Shown here in pieces: positions 57,083 through 64,000 of a stretch of DNA of 64,000 nt (position 1 is its first letter; each line of letters begins with the position of its first letter). This DNA is from Blasia pusilla (Eukaryota; Marchantiophyta; Marchantiopsida; Blasiales): assembly GCA_050084515.1 (NCBI GenBank), contig CM114273.1:12834001-12898000 (forward strand). Reading direction: 5' to 3'. The position numbers and the translations under genes are program-made. Under the pieces are notes generated by a model. It saw only the letters and a program-made list of their open reading frames with translations, was not told where the DNA came from and did no database searches.

Positions 57083-57604
57083 CTATGTACATCTGGGACA
57101 CATCCATGGTCCCCGAGGAACCCTAGTGAGAGGTGGCGTCAGACATGCCATATGCCAACCTCTCGAACATCCATCACAGACTAGCATCGTGGCCGCACCA
57201 TGGAGAGAACCACACAACATACAACGCAAACCTGCAGGAACTATTGCTAAGCTCGGATCTACTGTACCATCAATGTTAGGAAGGTGACATGACGCACAAT
57301 TACGCACATGGTCCTTCCATACCATACCATTGGGTCCCTCCAGCAAGAGAACACTGAATGGCAAAACGTCACGCACTCTTATGATAGTGCGCCCTGAAGT
57401 CACATCCAACGTCGTTGGTGCCGTCTGCTGAAAGTAGACATAATCTTCCTGATGAAACCTCTGGATAGTTGGTCCATAACCACCACCCCGAATACTCGCA
57501 TACCTCAACGTATCCCGATCCAGCGCAATCGTCAAGTTCTCAAACGCCATGGACATCACTCTCTGAAACAACTCAGCCCTCTAAGAACATGCTTGCATCC
57601 ATAC
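57083..57604 (-). CDS. E6 integrase C-terminus with complete PHD finger
   Basis: Open minus-strand frame to stop at 57083-57085. Integrase tail: YASIRGGGYGPTIQRFHQED, YVYFQQTAPTTLDVTSGRTI, GMVWKDHVRNCASCHLPN. Then a canonical PHD: CMLCG, MLVCDGCSRGWHMAC, LTPPLTRVPRGPWMCPRC (Cys4-His-Cys3 with the usual Trp before the last pair). This is the only unbroken PHD in the window. Such fingers commonly read the H3 N-terminus; which mark cannot be told from sequence alone. The integrase core is deleted just upstream. Confidence 0.9.
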
Positions 57605-57770
57605 ATAAGCCAAATCCACCATGCTAAACGCAAAGCAGCTCCTATAACTCCTAAGGAACTGATGTATTCGGCGCCGCTCTCCTCCTGTCAACTTAGGGCC
57701 CATATCTGGCTCCCAAATCTCCATCGTGACTACGGTAGGACTCTTCGGCGCGGATATCGGTGGTTGCTAT
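57605..57770 (-). pseudogene. E6 start of RT region
   Basis: Matches E1 10160-10330 (start of the RT polypeptide, with RCFAFSMVDL-like coding). It is cut at the deletion junction and carries no catalytic residues. Confidence 0.75.
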
Positions 57771-58019
57771 GGTGCAACCCCGTCTCGAACAACGACACTC
57801 GACCGCTCTCATGCATCCAACTACAAACTCTAATCTCCTCCATATGAAGTGCCCGGAACCACGCTCGATGTTGTGGCTATCATCTCCTTGCGTACCTTCA
57901 AAACATCCCAAGAAGTCCAAGGGTGTCTCTCCCGATCTCCTCGGGTCTCGCCCCCAGCCACTGCCTCCACCGTCTTGGTAGGCATGGGGCTCACCAACGC
58001 AACCGCTATGATCTGTCGC

Positions 58020-59005
58020 GATCTCATCCGATGCTGCTCAGCCATTCCGAAGCTAAAGATCCATGTCAAGCAGTTCAGGTCCATCGCCTAACCCAAGACA
58101 TGGTGTCGTGATGCCTCTGATACTGACAGTACTGCCGTCACTCCTATGGGAAATCCCATCGCCCACTCTCTCTCTTCGGCGTTGGGCTCCACCAACCTCT
58201 GAACCTGGTCATCCCAAACCAAGCCAGGACCGGCCTCCTTGTGTGCATAGGAAGCAGGAAAACTCACAAACGTGGGAAAGGCTGTCCGCGGCTAGCCTAC
58301 CCTGTTGACCACAGTCAACGATGGTCGATCATTGTGCCTCACTGCCTGTGAGCGACAACCTAGATCCAGAATGGAATTCACAAACAAATGGGAGGGACGC
58401 TCCACTCTCACATACGCCCTCCGTAACACCGCATGGGGCACCAAGTTGGTCCACCATAGACGCGGGCGATAGACTCTAGAACCTACACTTGCCGCATCCA
58501 AGAACACTGCTGGGACGATCCAGGCATGCATCTGATGAGCACTCGTCACCACCCGTGACCTAGAGTCTACTAAGATCGACACATTCTCCATAATGTAGGC
58601 TGGAGAACGAGATTGGTGCTCCTGCAACTACCGTAAGACCCTCAACATTCCCAAAATAACCTGGACCGAGTGTCATCCAACCCGCTGCCTCGTCCAACAC
58701 TTGATTGGCCTTGACATGGCCAACCGGCAATGACCAAATCAATGGTGCCTAACCGGTCTAAGTCCTGCGCCCCCAACAACGAAATATCCCTGGGTAGGGA
58801 ACTCTGGTACCCCTGTACCGCGGACGCAGACAATAAGTCGGGAAAACGTAGGCATAACTGCGCCATATGTTGTAGTGAGATGCGCCTCGCAACATCATCA
58901 CTCTCCACATACAGGTACTGCTGCACTCGCACTCCTGTCTGCAAAACTGGAGCTAACCCAGTGCTAATCCCTCCAAAGAGATCTAACACTCCGGGATGCA
59001 CCACA
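58020..59005 (-). pseudogene. E6 DNMT3-type cytosine methyltransferase
   Basis: Frames 59004-58642 and 58627-58292 plus the tail to 58020. Motif I is VLDLFGGISTGLAPVLQ, IV is IDLVIAGWPCQGQSSVGRGS (catalytic Cys), then a frameshift at about 58640. VI is IMENVSILVD, VIII SRVYRPRLWWTNLVP, and the IX-X region lies near 58070-58200. His of the AHRPR motif is Tyr here. Stops present in E1 are CAG or equivalent in this copy. Confidence 0.87.
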
Positions 59006-59487
59006 CAATGGGTGTGGTATCCAATCGTGTCATCATAGCACTCCTTGCTATCTCGGGTTCCTCAGACCCGTCACGCTCCGGTGCAAATGCCTCGCTCCAC
59101 GCGGTCTGCACGTGCTCATCTGCCAATCGTTGAAGCTCCTCAGTCAAGCCCCACAACGGCACCTCTCCTCCACAGAATGATGCGGCTACCATAACACTCC
59201 ACTCCATAGAAATGTCAAGAACGGGAGTATCCTCTGCATGGACATGTCCCTCAATCAAATCACTAGGCCAAGTGATGGCACTGCGAAATGCTGCTAAGGT
59301 CACCATCTCTCCTGGCCGTTGCTCAACCACTGCATCTCTGAAACAAACGGGTAATGAGCTAAGGCGCCCATCACCTGACTGCCATCCTGGTCTCTAGGAC
59401 GCTGACTCCTCCCAGTAATCAGGGAAAAACCCATCGGGTATAACACTCCTCCACCAACCAAGACGTCGTAGGACTCTACATCAGTCA
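59006..59487 (-). pseudogene. E6 linker between protease and methyltransferase
   Basis: Frame 59330-58983: EQRPGEMVTLAAFRSAITWP, DLIEGHVHAEDTPVLDISME, GEVPLWGLTEELQRLADEHV. Conserved with E1 and E2; no known domain. Confidence 0.6.
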
Positions 59488-59730
59488 CTATCGCCTTGGC
59501 TCGCACCCCGGACTCATCTGTAGGATCCTCACCACAACCTCCTGGTGGATGATATATTGTGTGTTACTCGCTCCACCCAAGGATGTCTGTATCCAAAATG
59601 GACAACGCTCCACATCGGCTCTCGTCAAGCCCAATCCTCTGAATGACGCTTTCCCCAACATCAGGGGTTGTGCTCTTGAATCCAACAAGAGGCATTCTGG
59701 ACTAAAAGCTCTACCTCCGGGAGTGACCAA
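59488..59730 (-). pseudogene. E6 retropepsin-like protease
   Basis: CLLLDSRAQPLMLGKASFRG (Gly of DSG changed to Arg), VERCPFWIQTSLGGAS. The conserved end ESYDVLVGGGVLYPMGFSL lies at 59300-59490 in a shifted frame. Likely inactive. Confidence 0.8.
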
Positions 59731-61790
59731 CTAGAAGACCTCTCCTCGGTTATCCAGCAACACAACACCAGGAGAAGCCATGGCACGCTCTATCGCGGGT
59801 CTAGCGGGCATCTCCGCCATCCTCGCAACCGCAGCCTGCCATGAATCTGACGTGGACGGCCCGAGCATCCGCTCCAAGGGCAAGTCCATCACCTCCTCTA
59901 CAATCACCTCTGAACGTGATGCAAGAACTCCAACTCCGCGCTCACATAGTGAAGCGGCCAGCCAAAAAGCCTCGGCGGGCGTATCCCCCAACGTCATAAC
60001 ATCGGAAGCAGAAAATAAATGAGTGCGGTACACAACGATGGCCGCCCCCAACAACGTGCTCAACACATGCCCCTCGTGAGCATCAACAATAGGAGTTGTC
60101 TTACTTGCTTCTCCCATCGCCCTCCGTGCGTGCACACCAACAACATCACCAACTCTCTAGGAACTCTGATCAGGACCCATTGATGGGGTCCTCATTGCCT
60201 CGAACAACGTGAAAGATTGAGGAATCCTAGTCTATTTCCTGGCTTCCCCTCATTGTGGATCCAACTCTCTGGCTGCTCCACGCGTCACAATTGCGGCTGC
60301 CTCCATCTAGGGAACCCTGCACATCCAACCATGATCCTCCCGATCTCTGGCTGCTCCATATAATGTCAATGCCACAGACCCGGCATCGCGTAACCTCAAT
60401 GCCATGATGGCAATTTGCTCCTGTAGTTGTTGTATCTGAGTAGCCATCCCAGCCTCATGTCTGACGTCTCCCTCGGGGCGTCTAGGTGGTGGTACTCTAC
60501 CTCCTCCACGGGCAGTTCCACCACCCTATCGGGCAACTCCAGCTCCTCGTCCCCCAACGGGACCACATGGTGCACAATCTATAGGCCCACCCAGACCGGC
60601 TACTCGCTTTGGTGCCCTCTCTCACCCTTGGTCCCGACGTAACTCAAGATGTAAAATGAAACACCAATCGCATGTATGACCATACCTCTGACAATAGTCA
60701 CATTGATAACCTCCTGGTGCAACACCATCTCCACCTCCATGCTCACGCACACGTCCATGACCCTCGCGAGTGCGATCGCACTTATGATGGGCTCCATCAC
60801 ATGACCAACAAGTGATAGTAGGCGGCGGCTGCTGAGCCGCATATGAAGGCAAAGGTCTCTATGGCACGGCCTCCCGGTATCCTCCCTAAGCTCGTGGTGC
60901 CACACTCAACCTATCTTGGAGTCCACGTTGTTGCACAGATGGGGCAGACAATCGCGACTGCTCTCGCCTAGAACCCATGGTGGCTACGCTCTCCTCCGCC
61001 ATGTTGCGCTCGATGTTCTTGGCGGTCCTAAAAACATCTCTCAACATAGGGGAGGTGTTCATAAGAAGCACCCCTCCCGCTCCCGTGTCCGCATGGTCCG
61101 GTCCAGTATCGCGTACCATGACTGGATAGCCTGAACCTCTGTCATCCCCTGAGTGACGTTGATCAACCGGTGCAAGTGAGTATAAGCCTCACGCAAACTC
61201 TCACCCGAGCGCCTCTGGAATTCGTGGATGCTCCGCAACTTCTCCGTCCGTACCCCCTGGTAGCTCGCCCTCAACTCACCAAAGAACTCAACCACGGGCT
61301 TGAACCTGGGACGAACTTGACTAGACAGTGCAACTGCTCCAGTGCAAGTGAACCCTCCTGAAACATCACTAGTGGAAAAGGAAGTAGCCTCTCCTAACTC
61401 CTCCTCCTCATCTGGGAACAGCTCCGTCCATGACACATAGTGTGGGTCGTAGTAGAGTCGCCTTGCCTCAATCTCCTAGGCATATCTGTGGCAGAACTCA
61501 TGGTAATCGTCCATGGGTGCCCCCTCTAAATGCTGGAACATACCATTCCATGTTGTAAACGGGTTGAAATCTCTAGAGTTCTTAGCCCTGTTTGAGTCAC
61601 ACCAACTCCTAAACTCCGCAATGAAGTCGTGTAGCTCTATGGTGCCTACAACACCCAAAAACCTACGCGGTCCCCTATCCCGATCGTCCATCTCGTACGC
61701 CGAACTGGTAGGACCACTCAATGTGTACGGTGGATCACTAACACACTCCTCTATATGCTCCCCCTTGTCTGAAGATGACACAGAAGGAGA
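59731..61790 (-). pseudogene. E6 gag
   Basis: Capsid: VGTIELHDFIAEFRSWCDSN, MFQHLEGAPMDDYHEFCHRY, AIQSWYAILDRTMRTRERE, FRTAKNIERNMAEESVATMG. Nucleocapsid: ITCWSCDGAHHKCD and CDYCQRYGHTCDWC. The spacer to the protease contains VVYRTHLFSASDVMTLGDTP. Several frame breaks. Confidence 0.82.
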
Positions 61791-63557
61791 TCGAGGTGGT
61801 CTTTCACGTGGAGACCCTCGAAACCTCGCACCACTCCGGGTAAACCCTCCAGAGCTACTCCCAGGTCCACTACCTCGCCTCTAAAAATCCTAAAAGGACC
61901 CCGTGATGGCCCTTGTGTCCCTCTCACACAATCACTCTCAACCTCGTGAGTAATCCCTCAATCACTCATCCCAAACATGCGGCACTCGATCTACACTCTC
62001 CCTCCCCGAGACGTGTAACGTGCGGCAACAAGCGGCGTGATGCGGCAAATCGACCAGGCTATCATCTCATCGACAACCTGCCCTCAACTTCGAACATCCC
62101 ACAGAGGTCTATGTCCCCTATACCACATACATAAATGATGTTCTCAGCATCCACACAACCCAATATCCCCAAATAAACTACCCAAATCCCAGAATCCCTC
62201 ACGCATGCAGGGTAAAGGACCAGAATGGGTAACTTGAACACATGTCGATGTCGCTCCTCGGAACTGCATATCTCAACTCCAACTTGGTCATGGAGACAAC
62301 TCCTCCAATTAGCAAGTCATACTCCTCCCGTATTCACGCTGCTCAAAAATCTTCGATAGACAGTGCGGTTCCAACGGAACGGTACGACATTGTAGGCGGC
62401 ACGGAACGGCTACGAACATCATGGTCCTCAATGGTGGGATGCAGCACTCGGCGGCATACCCTCCTCAATCAACAATAAACTCACACTCTCCTCCACAATG
62501 ACGGTGCGACTCCGCGATCGAGATAGTGCGGTGCGGCCACAAGCGGCACGGCGCGGCAATCGGTGGCGCGTTGCGGCTACCGGCGTCATGGCACGGTACT
62601 CGATCGTCGTCGGGTGGCTACCAATCACAACATAGCACCATGAAATCAAAACTCAAACACCATAACCGTAGGTCATCAGCCATCACTGGTTGACGACGAA
62701 ACTTCGATGACAGTGGCGGCCAAAACAAAGTACGTGGTGGCGACGCAAGTCAGAGAATCAACGAACGTCGTGGAAGACCCTCCACTCCGTAATGGCAGCA
62801 ATAGCAACCAAAGGGTGGACAATGGCCGAATGCGGCTATAAGCAACGCTGGGCATCGGCAACGGCCGACGGTGGCCGGTGGACGGTGGATTGTTGATGGT
62901 GACGACGGACCGTTGACGGTAATGGTTGACCATCGATAGTGATGGTTGACCGGTGGGGGTGACTATGACGGCGACGGCCGCCGCCGGCATGGCGGCTGGT
63001 TTAGGGTTTGAACAATTTAACCCTAAAAATCACCTAGCAATGGCAGTTTTGGAAGATTGATCATAACCTTTTACTCGCAACTCCAAATTGCGCATCATTT
63101 ATTGCACAATGTGCACAGCTTGACAATCTACGACGGCGTTAGAAAATATTTGGAATTGGACATTCTAGTAAAAACAGAGAGGGACTGTCGTAAAGCCCAA
63201 TGTCTCTTTCTCCTACACAAAATTTGGCAGCGCTTCCGCGTTGATTTCTCCCAACCAAAATGTAAAACCTATAAAAATACAAATCAGCAAGGTACATGGT
63301 GCTCCCGAGAGCACCGGCATGGGGCAACCTACCCACATAATCAATCCCTATCAGAAACTGGGCAACGCTTCCGCGCGCCACTCTTTCACATGAAAAATCG
63401 GCAAATGCAAAGAACAATCAAAGCAGCCCTTGCTCCGTTGGGCACTCCCATGGGCTGTTGAATGGGGAACACGGTCCCCAACCTGCAAAAACAGTGAGTG
63501 ACTAGTGAGCTCCCCCATGAAGCTCTCTCACTCTCTCATTCTCTCATTCTCTCTTTG
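61791..63557 (-). other. E6 leader
   Basis: About 1.7 kb without supported protein. Contains GCGGC-rich patches (62390-62590) and a GTTGACC/GATGGT repeat (62870-62965). Matches the E1 leader pieces. No TGG-type primer site at the B/leader border. Confidence 0.65.
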
Positions 63558-64000
63558 TAAAGTAAGATCCAATCTCTCTCTACACCATTTCACACCATAG
63601 CTCTCAAAGATGTGCACTCTCTCTCATGTCAAACCAAACCCACTCTCCTAACGAGAGGCTTGGGTTACACTCACAAGGCAAGGGACCATAGCTCCGCCGC
63701 CTCATGCCAAGAGGTTCAACAAAGAGAGAATGAACTCTCAAGCTCTCTCTCCTTGAAGTATATCCCTCCCCTCTCCCAAGCTCTCTCCATGGTAACCTAT
63801 TCTCCCAAGTCACCTCCTTGGCTCTTGACCTGATGTAGGAGGTCAAGAGCCACTTACCAAAAATAGAAAGGCAATCATATACTCAAAAGGGTACTTACCT
63901 AAAATAGTAAGTTCCTCAACATGGCTCCAAATGAGCCGAAACGAAGGGAAAACCTGCTCTCTCAGGTTTCTCGGGGCCTCAACAGGTCATCCTTGATCTA
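63558..64000 (-). repeat. E6 5' terminal segment B (B1), cut by the window end
   Basis: Homologous to B2 at 56257-56767. Hairpin arms CTTGACCT and AGGTCAAG near 63824-63847. About 70 bp of B lie beyond the window. Confidence 0.85.

Larger units (their letters stand above)
56130..64000 (-). mobile_element. E6: family 1 element with 3' split repeats and a large pol deletion, runs off the window
   Basis: Minus strand. Visible order in element sense: B (from beyond 64000 to 63558), leader, gag, protease, methyltransferase, start of RT, then a junction near 57605 straight into the end of integrase, PHD finger, purine tract, A (56896-56770), two bases, second B (56767-56257), second A (56256-56130). 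RT active site, RNase H and the integrase zinc and catalytic regions are missing, so E6 could only move with help. Left flank is AAGG (56126-56129); the right flank is outside. Confidence 0.85.

Overview
The window looks like nuclear DNA of a streptophyte (land plant or charophyte). The evidence is spliced VPS41 and CYSTM-family genes, a MULE-type transposase gene with introns, long AT-rich spacers and nested Ty3-type retrotransposons. The retroelements carry a DNMT3-type (non-permuted) cytosine methyltransferase, which fits a seed-free plant or alga better than a flowering plant. That placement is inference.

Layout. 1-1499: last exons of VPS41 (+). 1500-2974: 3' flank with a small hairpin. 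2975-35741: one retrotransposon of family 1 (E1, -) that has been hit by three others. E2 (5133-9299, +, family 1) sits at its RT/RNase H border, E3 (13002-22348, -, family 2) in its gag, and E4 (25055-34810, -, family 2) in its leader. Without the three guests E1 is about 9.5 kb, close to E3 (9.35 kb). 36154-37800: an old AT-decayed relative (E5, -). 38661-41619: AT-rich spacer with a short GC island and a possible primer-binding-site remnant. 41620-42901: CYSTM-family gene (+). 45073-46735: 0.38-kb tandem repeats with a (TA)45 tract. 47173-47436: small coiled-coil ORF (+). 47437-51290: AT-rich DNA. 51297-55620: exon-like ORFs and a broken MULE/SWIM transposase gene (-). 56130 to the right edge: another family 1 element (E6, -) that has lost most of pol.

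The system of interest is the element design. Read in the element sense it is: terminal segment B (TATA box plus hairpin), long leader, gag with CCHC knuckles, retropepsin, DNMT3-type cytosine methyltransferase, reverse transcriptase, RNase H, integrase, a canonical PHD finger ending at the stop codon, a purine tract, and terminal segment A. A DNA-methylating enzyme and a probable chromatin reader thus flank the replication enzymes. The ends are also odd. I see no ordinary pair of identical LTRs: the 5' end is B (366 bp in family 2, about 500 bp in family 1) and the 3' end is A (107 or 127 bp). In E4 and E6, the latter seen only from its 3' side, the 3' end reads A, 2 nt, B, A. This resembles the split direct repeats of DIRS/Ngaro-type elements, yet these elements encode a DDE integrase. 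E4 is flanked by an exact 4-bp duplication (CGAT).

Most coding parts are broken. Four stops in E1 pol are all CAG to TAG, as expected from deamination of methylated cytosine. E4 has many small differences of the type CTGA to CGA/TCGA that may be sequence-consensus errors, so its frameshifts should be treated with care.
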